From the NCBI RefSeq assembly GCF_016724845.1, contig NZ_CP068082.1, positions 1,984,001-2,048,000 on the forward strand: a stretch of 64,000 nucleotides of DNA. The letters run 5' to 3'. Below are positions 8,344 through 17,952 of this stretch, piece after piece. How positions within the stretch are numbered: position 1 is the first letter of the stretch; the number at the start of each line of letters is the position of its first letter. The notes under the pieces are model-generated. The model worked only from the letters and a program-made list of their open reading frames with translations, had not been told where the DNA came from and searched no databases. A program made the position numbers and the translations under genes. The DNA is from Sphingobacterium spiritivorum. GTDB taxonomy: Bacteria; Bacteroidota; Bacteroidia; Sphingobacteriales; Sphingobacteriaceae.

Positions 8344-10161
8344 ATGTCTGGACAATTTTTAAGGAGAAGATTCACTATACAGATGCTGTTCACTATCCTT
8401 TTGCTTTCAGTAAGCTGTAGGGACGATAAGACCGACACAACAAGTACCGATCTTCCCTTTCATGCCGCTCTGGAAGCAATGATAGACAAGGGAGCTCTTC
8501 TCCAAAAGTATTTAAAGGGTGCTGAATATTATGTTTTTTATTTTGAAACAGGAGAGGTCAGTGTACCGGCATCTGTTATCAAAGAGGTCAAAGAAACTCC
8601 CGAACTATGGTCTACACAAATCACCTTTACAGATCAGCAAGCTCTGACTATCCCGTCAAAAGGAACTAAGCTAGACTTTATTGTAAAAGATATCGTCTTG
8701 GATCCTACAGGATATAATCCTCTCGCAGCTATGGTAGATGTCCTATTGCCTGCAACGGGAAGAATTAGAGTCATCGTGAAAGGCAAATCCGGAGAACAAG
8801 GCACCATTACACACTTACTGCAGACACAGACGCCCAGACAGCAGGTACCTGTACTGGGACTATATGCCAATTATAATAATGAGGTCGAACTTGTATTCAC
8901 TGACAAAGATGGTCTTGAACGGGGTCGCACTTCTATATCGATCCGGACAAAACCTCTTGATATAAGTTCTTTTCCCTCTTTTGAAATCATCACTGCTCAA
9001 ACGGCCCGAATGGAACCCGGGGTGAATCTGGTAAGTTATCCGGGAGAGAGCGAACTGGACACTTCCTGTCCCTATATGTTGGACGCCGATGGAGAAATCC
9101 GGTGGATATTGCTTCTCAAAAAGTCCCCGGAACTGCAATACTTAGCAGCTTCTATTGGTCTGAAACGACTTAAAAACGGAAATTTTCTATCAGGAGATAT
9201 GTATCAAAACCGAATTGTCGAACTGGATCTGTTCGGAAAGCTTGTCCGGCAGTGGGATCTCAAAAAGCTAGGATACACCTTCCATCATGAAGTATCGGAA
9301 GCCAAAAACGGAAATTTCCTGATCACAGTGACAAAATCCAGTGCCCGTCTGAATAATGGCAAACCCAGAATCAATGATCATATTATAGAGCTTAATCCCA
9401 CCTCCGGAAGTCTTGTCCATGAATGGGATCTGGTAAGTTTGCTGGACAGCGCACGATATGACACGCCGGATGCTAACACGCCTCAGCAATTTGCCCAGAC
9501 AGCAAGTAACTGGGCCCACAACAACTCTATTGCAGAGCGTGGTAATGATCTTCTGGCCACCTTGCGTTATCAGGGGATTACCAGTTTTAATCCGTCCAAT
9601 AAGCTGAAGTGGATTATTTCGCCACACAAAGGATGGGGCGCAGCCTATCAGCCCTATCTGTTACAGCCTCTGGATAAGCAGGGACAACCGGTTACTGATC
9701 CTAAGGTCATTTCCGGAGAGGTCGCTCATCCTGATTTTGACTGGCCATGGGGCCCACATACTCCTGTAGTAATGCCAAATGGTAATATCCTTGTTTTTGA
9801 TAATGGCTACAACCGCCATTTCAAGCCCAATGACCTAAGCTCCGACCAAAGCTACAGCCGTGTAGTAGAATATGCGGTCGATGAAGTAAGAAAAACTGTA
9901 CAACAAGTATGGGCATATGGACAAAACAGAGGAAGAAGAACCTTTTCACAGGCGCTTTCAGGAGTACAATACCTATCCCAAACCGGAAATATATTATTCT
10001 GTCCGGGAATGGGGACAGTGACCAACAAAGGGAGCGGAGGCCATATTATCGAAATAGATGGCAAAACCAAGGAAGTTATCTATGAACTGGAGATCAGCTC
10101 CCCAAGCTATACCGCTTTTCATAGGGTAACCCGTCTTTCCTTATATCCGGACAATCTATAA
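8344..10161 (+). CDS. Arylsulfotransferase (ASST)-like lipoprotein
   Basis: Lipoprotein of 605 residues (signal LLLSVSC, Cys 25). Residues ~220-600 resemble the six-bladed propeller of aryl-sulfate sulfotransferases, which move a sulfuryl group between phenols through a histidine. Residues that match the known active site by position are His314/His315 (YTFHHEVSEAKNGN), His392 (NWAHNNSI), Arg408 (ATLRYQG) and His472 (GPHTPVVMPNGNILVFDNG). Residues ~40-205 look like an extra beta domain. The gene sits straight after SusD, the usual place for a surface glycan-binding protein, so it may act on or bind the imported glycan at the cell surface; that role is inference. Sulfotransfer was not proven for this branch. 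Confidence 0.75.
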   Translation: MSGQFLRRRFTIQMLFTILLLSVSCRDDKTDTTSTDLPFHAALEAMIDKGALLQKYLKGAEYYVFYFETGEVSVPASVIKEVKETPELWSTQITFTDQQALTIPSKGTKLDFIVKDIVLDPTGYNPLAAMVDVLLPATGRIRVIVKGKSGEQGTITHLLQTQTPRQQVPVLGLYANYNNEVELVFTDKDGLERGRTSISIRTKPLDISSFPSFEIITAQTARMEPGVNLVSYPGESELDTSCPYMLDADGEIRWILLLKKSPELQYLAASIGLKRLKNGNFLSGDMYQNRIVELDLFGKLVRQWDLKKLGYTFHHEVSEAKNGNFLITVTKSSARLNNGKPRINDHIIELNPTSGSLVHEWDLVSLLDSARYDTPDANTPQQFAQTASNWAHNNSIAERGNDLLATLRYQGITSFNPSNKLKWIISPHKGWGAAYQPYLLQPLDKQGQPVTDPKVISGEVAHPDFDWPWGPHTPVVMPNGNILVFDNGYNRHFKPNDLSSDQSYSRVVEYAVDEVRKTVQQVWAYGQNRGRRTFSQALSGVQYLSQTGNILFCPGMGTVTNKGSGGHIIEIDGKTKEVIYELEISSPSYTAFHRVTRLSLYPDNL

Positions 10162-10175
10162 CCTATTGATTACAC

Positions 10176-11381
10176 ATGAGCCAGCAGAACAACATGAGGG
10201 GAGACTTTTTTAAGCAGAGAAGAGCATTACTTTTTGACAGACACGAAGAATTACTGACAAGAACCAATATACCACAATCAGATTTCAATGGTATTATAAA
10301 TCGTTATCAATATCCGGTCATCAGCAAACATCATATTCCGTTAAACTGGCGATATGATCTTAATCCCGAAACGAATCCACATTTTTTAGAACGGATTGCA
10401 GTCAATTCGACCTTAAATGCCGGAGCAATCAAATGGAAGGGGCGATATCTTCTGCTGGTGCGTGTAGAAGGAGTAGACAGAAAATCCTTCTTTGCGATAG
10501 CAGAAAGTCCCAATGGTATTGATAATTTTCGCTTCTGGGAACGGCCCTTATCTTTTCCTGACAATGATGAACAAGAGACGAATGTCTATGATATTCGTCT
10601 TACAGCACATGAAGACGGATGGATCTATGGCATCTTTTGTAGCGAAAAACATGATCCGAAGGCTTCTTCCGGGGATTTGTCTTCTGCTCTCGCCTCGGCA
10701 GGCATTATCCGTACAAAAGATTTTGTGCATTGGGAAAGACTTCCCAATATCAAGGCTGACAGTCAGCAGCGTAATGTCGTCTTGCATCCCGAATTTGTAA
10801 ATGGCAAATATGCGCTGTATACACGTCCTCAGGATGATTTTATCTTAGCCAAAAATGGAGGAGGAATAGGATGGGCACTGACAGAGGACATTTGTCATGC
10901 CGCAATACAAAACGAAATCATCATCAATAAACGTCATTATCATACGATTAAAGAGGTCAAAAACGGAGAAGGACCTTCTCCGCTTAAAACGACCAAAGGC
11001 TGGCTCCATCTGGCTCACGGTGTAAGACATACCGCAGCCGGGCTCCGCTATGTACTCTATCTGTACCTCACAAGTCTGACAAATCCGGAAATACTGATCG
11101 CCGAGCCGGCAGGATATTTAATGGCTCCGGAGCAAGATGAGCGGATTGGTGATGTATCAAATGTGCTGTTTTCCAATGGCTGGATTGCAGATGAAAACGG
11201 AACAGTATATATTTATTACGCATCCAGTGATACACGGATGCATGTAGCCGTTTCTACTATAGATCAATTGCTGGATTATTGTCTTCATACACCGCAAGAC
11301 GGATTAAGAACAATAGAATCTATAAAAAAAATTAATGAACTCATTGACAAAAACAATGTATACAAACAACAGAATGAATAA
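10176..11381 (+). CDS. GH130 phosphorylase, mannosyl-glucose phosphorylase type
   Basis: Cytoplasmic enzyme of 401 residues with no signal peptide. GH130 enzymes phosphorolyse beta-mannosides; this one most resembles 4-O-beta-mannosyl-glucose phosphorylase, which yields mannose-1-phosphate and glucose. Marks are [20 protein letters not shown] (~81-100), the catalytic Asp in NVYDIRLT (Asp139) and [18 protein letters not shown] (~270). It starts 14 bases after the ASST-like gene and overlaps the next short frame by 8 bases. The nearby sodium symporter repeats the GH130-symporter pairing known from Bacteroides mannan clusters. The mannobiose epimerase and endomannanase that normally complete that pathway are not in this window. 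Confidence 0.88.
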   Translation: MSQQNNMRGDFFKQRRALLFDRHEELLTRTNIPQSDFNGIINRYQYPVISKHHIPLNWRYDLNPETNPHFLERIAVNSTLNAGAIKWKGRYLLLVRVEGVDRKSFFAIAESPNGIDNFRFWERPLSFPDNDEQETNVYDIRLTAHEDGWIYGIFCSEKHDPKASSGDLSSALASAGIIRTKDFVHWERLPNIKADSQQRNVVLHPEFVNGKYALYTRPQDDFILAKNGGGIGWALTEDICHAAIQNEIIINKRHYHTIKEVKNGEGPSPLKTTKGWLHLAHGVRHTAAGLRYVLYLYLTSLTNPEILIAEPAGYLMAPEQDERIGDVSNVLFSNGWIADENGTVYIYYASSDTRMHVAVSTIDQLLDYCLHTPQDGLRTIESIKKINELIDKNNVYKQQNE

Positions 11382-11481
11382 CAAGATTAGTGTATTCCGC
11401 TTCTTTGTTGCACTGTTATTTACCATCCATCCGTTAACAGGGATGGGACAGCATACAGACATTAAACATTTGATACCGTAA
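11374..11481 (+). pseudogene. 35-codon signal-peptide stub, probable decayed exported protein
   Basis: An ATG at 11374 overlaps the end of the GH130 gene by 8 bases (translational coupling) and opens a 35-codon frame: a basic N-terminus ([11 protein letters not shown]), a hydrophobic core (VALLFTIHPLTG), a likely cleavage site after MGQ, then only about ten residues before TAA at 11479. The overlap and complete signal suggest a former exported enzyme of the operon that has lost its body. The 155 bases that follow are stop-rich in the same frame. A genuine tiny exported peptide is the alternative. Confidence 0.5.
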
Positions 11482-11636
11482 ACTTACTGAGGCTAGTCAG
11501 TTTTCAGAAAAATTTTTGATCATTAACTGGTGAGTATTATATTAACACTCGTAAAGAAATAGAAAAAATGTACCTTTAGCCGCTCCATAAAAAATTATAT
11601 TCCGGTTGATACATACAAAAGGATAGCAGATTTCCA

Positions 11637-13505
11637 ATGAAACTCCAGTTTATAGACATTCTTATTATCGTTGTATATCTCATTACAATGATTGTCATCG
11701 GTTTATTGCTGAAAAAGAAAGCATCTAAAAATCTTGATTCCTATTTTCTGGGTGGCAAATCTCTTCCCTTTTACCTATTGGGTCTCTCCGATGCTTCGGG
11801 AATGTTTGATATTTCAGGCACGATGTGGATGGTTTACCTTGCATTTGTGTATGGATTCAAGAGCCTCTGGATTCCCTGGTTGTGGCCCGTATTTAATCAG
11901 GTTTTTCTTATGATATATCTGTCAGTATGGTTGCGACGTTCCAATGTACTTACAGGAGCCGAATGGATACGGACACGATTTGGCTATGGACGGGGGGCTA
12001 ATCTATCTCATACTATTGTGATACTCTACGCCCTGATGGGTGTACTGGGATTTTTGAGCTATGGATTTATCGGTATCGGCAAGTTTATGGAAGTATTCTT
12101 TCCCTGGGAATTTGTTTCCCAATATATTCCGCTTCATCTTGAAACAGCATCCGTTGCACAGGTCTATGGTATTTTTTTTACAGGAATTGCCACCTTCTAT
12201 GTGATGTTAGGAGGCATGCACAGCATTGTATGGGCTGATGTTGTGCAGTTCAGTATCATGACCATCTCCGGAATTATAATCGCCGTAATCGCGATGAACA
12301 AAGTAAGCCCCGAAATGCTTGCGGCACACACTCCTGTCGGCTGGGATTCTCCTTCTTTTGGATGGACACTTGACCTCGACTGGAGTAACCTCATACCCTC
12401 CATTATGGACAAAATCAACGAAGATCAGTATAGTTTGTTTACCATCTTTGTGATGATGATGCTTTTCAAAGGAATTTTTATGAGCATGGCAGGTCCGGCA
12501 GCCAATTATGATATGCAAAAGATATTAGCCTGCAAAAGCCCTAAAGAAGCAGCCCTCATGAGTGGCTCTGTATCCGTTATCCTGTTAATTCCGCGATATC
12601 TTATGATTATGGGATTCACGGTTCTTGCTCTTGTATTTTTCAGTGAAGATTTTAACAATATGGGTAGTAATATAGATTTTGAGACCATTTTACCCCGAGC
12701 GATTAATGAGTTTGCACATGTGGGTCTGGTCGGTCTATTACTTGCCGGACTTCTTTCTGCATTCATGTCTACATTTGCCTCTACAGTCAATGCCGCACAG
12801 GCTTATCTGGTCAATGATGTATTCCTGAAATATATACATAAAAAAGCTTCGGCCGTAACGCAGATCAGAGTGAGTTATATTGTATCTGCTCTTGTCGTGA
12901 TTATCAGTACCATTATTGGCATGTATGTCAGCAACATTAACTCTGTATTACAGTGGATTGTATCCGCATTATACGGCGGATATATTGCAGCCAATGTGCT
13001 TAAATGGCATTGGTGGCGCTTCAATGGCAATGGTTTCTTCTGGGGGATGCTTTCAGGGATCATAGCAGCCCTTATTGCTCCAATGTTCTTTCCGGACATA
13101 CTTCCTCTCTATTACTTCCCTATACTCATGCTTATATCCGTTACCGGATGTATAGCGGGAACACTGCTATCCAAACCTACAGAAGAAAAAGTATTGATAG
13201 ATTTTTATATCAAAGTCCGTCCCTGGGGATTCTGGAAGCCCGTTATCCAAAAAGCAATGGCACAATACCCGGATCTTAAGCAAAATACCAACTTCAAGCG
13301 TGATATGTTCAATATTGTTATCGGTATTATCTGGCAATGCAGCCTGACCCTCATACCCATGTATATTGTAATCAAGCAAGGCTTTCCGCTGCTTACCAGT
13401 ATGCTGATCTTAGGAATAACCTCGCTTATCCTCAAGAAAAACTGGTATGATAAGATGAATATCGAGGAGAAAGAATACAATGAATTTATGAAGAAAAACT
13501 TTTAA
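11637..13505 (+). CDS. Sodium:solute symporter family transporter
   Basis: Inner-membrane secondary transporter of the SSS family, 622 residues with about 13-14 hydrophobic segments. The N-terminus (IDILIIVVYLITMIVIGLLL, then SYFLGGKSLPFYLLGLSDAS) and the segment LLAGLLSAFMSTFASTVNAA are typical of the family. It lies 155 bases after the signal-peptide stub and is read in the same direction as the GH130 gene, so uptake of a mannose-containing disaccharide or monosaccharide is likely, by analogy with known GH130-symporter clusters. Its stop overlaps the stop of the opposing M19 gene. Confidence 0.9.
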   Translation: MKLQFIDILIIVVYLITMIVIGLLLKKKASKNLDSYFLGGKSLPFYLLGLSDASGMFDISGTMWMVYLAFVYGFKSLWIPWLWPVFNQVFLMIYLSVWLRRSNVLTGAEWIRTRFGYGRGANLSHTIVILYALMGVLGFLSYGFIGIGKFMEVFFPWEFVSQYIPLHLETASVAQVYGIFFTGIATFYVMLGGMHSIVWADVVQFSIMTISGIIIAVIAMNKVSPEMLAAHTPVGWDSPSFGWTLDLDWSNLIPSIMDKINEDQYSLFTIFVMMMLFKGIFMSMAGPAANYDMQKILACKSPKEAALMSGSVSVILLIPRYLMIMGFTVLALVFFSEDFNNMGSNIDFETILPRAINEFAHVGLVGLLLAGLLSAFMSTFASTVNAAQAYLVNDVFLKYIHKKASAVTQIRVSYIVSALVVIISTIIGMYVSNINSVLQWIVSALYGGYIAANVLKWHWWRFNGNGFFWGMLSGIIAALIAPMFFPDILPLYYFPILMLISVTGCIAGTLLSKPTEEKVLIDFYIKVRPWGFWKPVIQKAMAQYPDLKQNTNFKRDMFNIVIGIIWQCSLTLIPMYIVIKQGFPLLTSMLILGITSLILKKNWYDKMNIEEKEYNEFMKKNF

Positions 13506-14671
13506 TGCGCTTCATTTTCACGAAGTAAGCGTAAAAAATTACCGCCCATAATTTTGCCTACATCTTGTTTGGAATATCCCTGCTCCAGAAGTGCCTTTGT
13601 AAACAACGGGAATTTGCTTACATCTTCCAGCTCCCGTGGAGGAGATTCGATTCCATCATAATCGGATCCTATGGCCACATGATCTATACCCACTTTTTTA
13701 ACCAGATAATTGATATGTTCCAACAATCTGGACATAGGGGCATTAGCTTCCTGTTGCAATTTCTTCGGAAGTTTTTCATATTGACGGGTCGGCGATAATT
13801 GATAGTTCCCTTTATCCCCAAAATGCTTTCTGTATAGCTTCTTTACCCGTTCTGTATATGTCGGGTCCAAAAATCCGGAATAAAAGTTTACACCGATTAC
13901 TCCACCATTCTTTTTCAATGCTTCAAGCTGCTCATCTTTCAGATTGCGATAATGAGGCATTAAAGCATATGCGTTACTATGAGATACCAGAATCGGTTTG
14001 GTAGATGTGGCGATAACATCATAAAAAGTCTTTTCGCCTCCATGAGAAAGATCCACCATCATCCCGAGTTCATTCATCCGGCGAATAATGTCCTTTCCAT
14101 GCGCTGTCAGTCCTTTACCTTTATCCGAGCTTGTTTTGACCTCAATAGCAGCAGCTGTGACCCATGGAAGATTATAATTCCAGGTCAATGTAAGGTAACG
14201 CACTCCTCTGTCATATAATTTTTCCAGATTCTCGATTTTGCTTTCAATCATATTCCCGCCTTCGACACCTATCACGGCAGCTATCTTTCCTTTATTCAAA
14301 ATAACATCTATGTCTTTGGAGCTTTTTGCCAGTTCGATCTGATCCGAATTTCCCGAAATCATTTTTTCCAGCGCATCGATCTGATCATTCGCATGTTTAA
14401 AAGCTCCTTTTTTCCAATTCTTATCATCCGACCATACAGCAAAGACCTGTACATCCACCCCACCCTCTTTAAGTCGTGGCAGATCCGTATGACCTGTAGT
14501 CAGCCGCTTAGCAATATCCTTTCCTTTGAAAATGGATTCATAAATCACATCGTTATGACCATCCACCACGATCAGATCCTTATGGATTTGTTTGTAATCC
14601 TGAGCGGATACTGCAGAAAAAGCACTCATAAGTGCAATTCCGAAAGTTAAATGTTTGACCGTTTTAATCAT
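13502..14671 (-). CDS. Peptidase M19 (membrane dipeptidase family)
   Basis: Exported zinc dipeptidase of the renal-dipeptidase family, 389 residues, with a signal peptide (FGIALMSAFSAVSAQ). The metal-binding HxD lies in VVDGHNDV (~36-43); other family blocks are VIGVEGG, MMVDLSHGGEKTFYDV, ILVSHSNAYAL, VIGVNFYSGFL and HVAIGSDYDGI. It would cleave dipeptides in the periplasm. It follows the serine hydrolase gene by 57 bases on the same strand and may be co-transcribed with it; both suggest peptide or cell-wall fragment turnover. Its stop codon overlaps that of the convergent symporter gene. Confidence 0.95.
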   Translation of the reverse strand: MIKTVKHLTFGIALMSAFSAVSAQDYKQIHKDLIVVDGHNDVIYESIFKGKDIAKRLTTGHTDLPRLKEGGVDVQVFAVWSDDKNWKKGAFKHANDQIDALEKMISGNSDQIELAKSSKDIDVILNKGKIAAVIGVEGGNMIESKIENLEKLYDRGVRYLTLTWNYNLPWVTAAAIEVKTSSDKGKGLTAHGKDIIRRMNELGMMVDLSHGGEKTFYDVIATSTKPILVSHSNAYALMPHYRNLKDEQLEALKKNGGVIGVNFYSGFLDPTYTERVKKLYRKHFGDKGNYQLSPTRQYEKLPKKLQQEANAPMSRLLEHINYLVKKVGIDHVAIGSDYDGIESPPRELEDVSKFPLFTKALLEQGYSKQDVGKIMGGNFLRLLRENEAH

Positions 14672-14728
14672 TGGAGTATCTTTTAGTCATTAGAATAAGG
14701 TCTCTGGCCATCGACAGACCGGATGCTG

Positions 14729-16489
14729 TTATTTCTTTACTTCATTCAGTATCTCATATATGGCATCCTGAATCCGGCTGCGAATATTCAGATCCAGCAA
14801 TTTGGATGAAACCTGCGGGTGAACTCTGTTGGATAAGAAAATATAGATAAGCTGATTGGACGGATCTATCCAGATACATGTACCTGTGTAACCAGTATGT
14901 CCATACACCGAACTATTTGCCAGCTTAGAGGGATATTCATTTTTAGGATTCGGATCCCAGCGGTCAAATCCAAGTCCGCGTCTGCTCGTTGCGGATTGTT
15001 TGCTGGTAAACAGATCTACCGTCTCTCCTGTAAAATAGCGGTTTCCGCCATACTCGCCTCTGTTTAAAAGTAACTGGCCATATATGGCTAAGTCATTTGC
15101 AGTAGCAAAAAGCCCGGCATGTCCCGCCACTCCTCCTGCCATTGCAGCCCCCTGATCATGTACATAACCTTGTAATAAGACTTTACGAAAGGAAGTATCG
15201 TTTTCTGTGGGAATAATACTTTCTTTAGCGAAACGGTCTCTTGGTAAATATCCTGCAGTCTTCATCCCCAGCGGCTTATAAAAGTTCTTCTGTACATAAT
15301 CCTGCATAGGCACACCCGTCTGATGCTCTGCTACTTCTTTCATGACATACATACTGATATCACTGTATACATAATTGCCCACCGGCCTGACGGGAGAATT
15401 TAGCATTTCAGGCCACATCACATCTCTGTAGTAATTGTTCAGCAGATAACAGCTATCCGCCACTTTCACCTGGTGACTAGCCGAAAAACGACGTTCCAGA
15501 TCTCCGGGCTTCAGGTTTCTGTAAAATGGAATAAAGGGAGTAAATCCTGCTTCATGCAACATTACACTTCGTAAGGAGATGTTCTTTTTATTGGTAGCCT
15601 GTGCCTGATACAGATAGTCTCCTATGGTACTGTCCAGATTGATCACATGTTGTTCTGTAAGACGCATAATAACAGGCGTTGTACCTGCAATTTTGCTCAC
15701 AGATGCAAGATCAAAAATGTTACCTATAGTCGTGGGAGTCTTTTTGTCATAAGTATGATATCCGTACCCCTTTTCAAAGATAACCTGTCCGTCCTTAATG
15801 ATCATCACGACCGCTCCGGGAGTAGCTTGCTTTGTGATGGCTTCTGCAGCAATCTCATCTATTTTTTTAGTGAGCTTATTCAGATTAAGCGGGCTGCTCT
15901 GACCATCTGTATACTGAAGTCTGGTTTGATTCGTATTGAAACCGGCTCCCTTTTGAAAATAAAAACTATAGGTCTTATCCAGCTTTGCGGTACTGGACAT
16001 ACCACCAAAAATAGTCATTGCCGCATTTTTCTGCGCCTGACTATCTGTATTTGTATTAAACAGAACCGGTAAAGTGATATTGTTCAACTTCGACAATCCG
16101 CTGCCGCTGCCAAAAACAGCCAGAATAATCTTTTTATTGTTTTTACGGGCCTGAATCAGTTGGTAAACTAATTGATCCGTGATATCGGCATCCCGTAGTG
16201 GAATAATAACGGTATTGGCATATTTAATACTCTCATCCAGCTTTTCCACTCCTTTTGTTTCAAATTCGGTGTACCGTCCGGCCTGAGCAATAAAATCTGT
16301 AAACTTATCTGAAGAAGGACTGGCCATAACAATTTTATAATCATCCAGCTTTTTCAGAGGAATGATTCCCTCCTGATTAAGGAGCAACACACTCTCATTT
16401 TTAACAGCGGATTTATACTGTGCATACAGAGGTAGTGTTCCTAAAAAACTACAAACAGTTGCTGCGATTACCCATTTATGGATTTTCAT
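14729..16489 (-). CDS. Serine hydrolase (beta-lactamase-like) with GH3 C-domain remnant
   Basis: Exported protein of 586 residues with a signal peptide (MKIHKWVIAATVCSFLGTLP). Residues ~200-580 form a class-C beta-lactamase/penicillin-binding fold: S263-V-S-K266 nucleophile and lysine, Y375-S-D377 in place of YxN, and H531-T-G533 in place of KTG. Residues ~28-190 begin with KNESVLLLNQEGIIPLKK, which resembles the opening of the GH3 C-terminal domain. Many Bacteroidota have ~1000-residue proteins with a GH3 N-acetylglucosaminidase barrel, this domain and a serine hydrolase; here the barrel is absent. It likely acts on peptidoglycan or its fragments, which is inference. It is divergent from xseA. 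Confidence 0.85.
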   Translation of the reverse strand: MKIHKWVIAATVCSFLGTLPLYAQYKSAVKNESVLLLNQEGIIPLKKLDDYKIVMASPSSDKFTDFIAQAGRYTEFETKGVEKLDESIKYANTVIIPLRDADITDQLVYQLIQARKNNKKIILAVFGSGSGLSKLNNITLPVLFNTNTDSQAQKNAAMTIFGGMSSTAKLDKTYSFYFQKGAGFNTNQTRLQYTDGQSSPLNLNKLTKKIDEIAAEAITKQATPGAVVMIIKDGQVIFEKGYGYHTYDKKTPTTIGNIFDLASVSKIAGTTPVIMRLTEQHVINLDSTIGDYLYQAQATNKKNISLRSVMLHEAGFTPFIPFYRNLKPGDLERRFSASHQVKVADSCYLLNNYYRDVMWPEMLNSPVRPVGNYVYSDISMYVMKEVAEHQTGVPMQDYVQKNFYKPLGMKTAGYLPRDRFAKESIIPTENDTSFRKVLLQGYVHDQGAAMAGGVAGHAGLFATANDLAIYGQLLLNRGEYGGNRYFTGETVDLFTSKQSATSRRGLGFDRWDPNPKNEYPSKLANSSVYGHTGYTGTCIWIDPSNQLIYIFLSNRVHPQVSSKLLDLNIRSRIQDAIYEILNEVKK

Positions 16490-16665
16490 ATGTCTTTAAT
16501 TTAGGGTTTACGATGATAAAAGTAATGAATAAATTCTTTTTTGCTGTAAATTTAAATTTCAAAAATGCACAAACACGCAACCAAATATGGTTTTTATCCC
16601 AATCCAGTAAAAATATTACAGAGAACCTGCTAAAATCGTCACTTTTTTATCAAAGAAAGATTGTC

Positions 16666-16673
16666 TAAGTTTG
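16666..16673 (+). promoter_or_regulatory. -7 element (TAAGTTTG) of xseA
   Basis: Perfect TAnnTTTG only 4 nt before the ATG at 16678, so transcription would begin at or next to the start codon (leaderless message). No good -33 TTG is seen. Confidence 0.55.
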
Positions 16674-16677
16674 TTTA

Positions 16678-17952
16678 ATGCCAGAGGTTATCGACAATAA
16701 AACCATTTTCTCCTTACTGGAAGTAACGAAAAGTATTCAAAAGACTATTGCGGATCGTTACAAGAGTATGTATTGGATTAAAGCGGAGATGAATAAGCTG
16801 AATCATTACACGCATTCCGGACATTGTTATCCCGAACTGGTTGAAAAAAAAGACGGTAAAATTGTCGCCGAGATCCGTTCTATCCTTTGGAAAGCCGACT
16901 ACAACCGGATCAATACAAATTTTATGAAGACGGTACGCGAGCCGCTGCGTGAAGGTATCACCATGCTTTTTCAGGCCAGCATCTCCTACGATCCCATGTA
17001 CGGATTAAGTCTCAAAATTGTAGATATAGATCCGACATTCTCCCTGGGTGAACTGGAAAAAGAGAAACTGGAGAGTATACAACGCCTTAAAGAAGAGGGC
17101 ATTTACGATCTGAACAAGTCTCTCCCCTTTCCTGTAATTCCCAAACGTATTGCTATCATATCCGTAGAAACAAGTAAGGGATTATCGGATTTTTACAAAA
17201 TTATCCACCAGAATCCCTGGGGATACCGGTTCGAATGCACACTATACCCGGCCCTGTTGCAAGGGGATAAATCTGTCCCTTCTATTATTCAACAATTGAG
17301 TATAGTCGCCGAGCATCAGGATAAATATGATGTGATCGCCATAATCCGGGGAGGAGGAGGAGAAGTCGGACTATCCAGCTATAACAATTATCTTCTGGCA
17401 AGAGCTATAGCTATATTTCCGTTGCCTGTCCTCACCGGCATCGGACATTCTACAAACCTCACGGTAAGTGAAATGGTGGCTTATAAAAACGCAATTACGC
17501 CAAGTGAATTAGCTGATTTTCTCCTTCAAAAATTTCATAATTTTGCTATTCCTCTGGATCGCGCCACCGAAACAATCCGAAATTACAGCGGCCTGATATT
17601 TGAACAACAAGCTCAGAAACTGAATGTCTTTGCTACAGATATCAGATGGACTACGCAACATATGGTCGAGATGGCCAAAAACAATATTCATATCCTGGAA
17701 AAGGATCTTAAAGCCGGATTTCAGCAACAGGTAAAAGAACAGTTCTCATTTCTTGAAAACACAGAAAAACTGCTGCAATTAGCCGATCCGGAACATCTGC
17801 TGCAACGTGGATTTTCAATAACAAAAATAAACGGGCAATTACTGACTTCAACGACACAGGTCAAACCGGGAGACAACATCAGCACACGCGTGCAGGACGG
17901 AGAAATCTCCAGTACAGTACATGCCACTAATACCCAACAATATGGAGACTAA
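16678..17952 (+). CDS. xseA: Exodeoxyribonuclease VII large subunit
   Basis: Catalytic subunit of exonuclease VII, which degrades single-stranded DNA to short oligonucleotides in repair; 424 residues. An N-terminal OB fold (HYTHSGHCYPELVEK) is followed by the catalytic domain (PFPVIPKRIAIISVETSKG, IAIIRGGGGEVGLSSYNN, PVLTGIGHSTNLTVSEMVAY), a long helical region and a C-terminal segment PEHLLQRGFSITKINGQLL. The E. coli motif GHETD reads GHSTN here, so the position of a catalytic Asp is Asn. The next gene, xseB, overlaps its end by 11 bases. Confidence 0.95.
   Translation: MPEVIDNKTIFSLLEVTKSIQKTIADRYKSMYWIKAEMNKLNHYTHSGHCYPELVEKKDGKIVAEIRSILWKADYNRINTNFMKTVREPLREGITMLFQASISYDPMYGLSLKIVDIDPTFSLGELEKEKLESIQRLKEEGIYDLNKSLPFPVIPKRIAIISVETSKGLSDFYKIIHQNPWGYRFECTLYPALLQGDKSVPSIIQQLSIVAEHQDKYDVIAIIRGGGGEVGLSSYNNYLLARAIAIFPLPVLTGIGHSTNLTVSEMVAYKNAITPSELADFLLQKFHNFAIPLDRATETIRNYSGLIFEQQAQKLNVFATDIRWTTQHMVEMAKNNIHILEKDLKAGFQQQVKEQFSFLENTEKLLQLADPEHLLQRGFSITKINGQLLTSTTQVKPGDNISTRVQDGEISSTVHATNTQQYGD

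Noticed and set aside
12207..12518. 103-codon minus-strand frame inside the symporter gene
   Set aside because: It lies wholly within a clear membrane transporter gene, has no recognisable domain, and the overlapping frame is the product of biased codon use.
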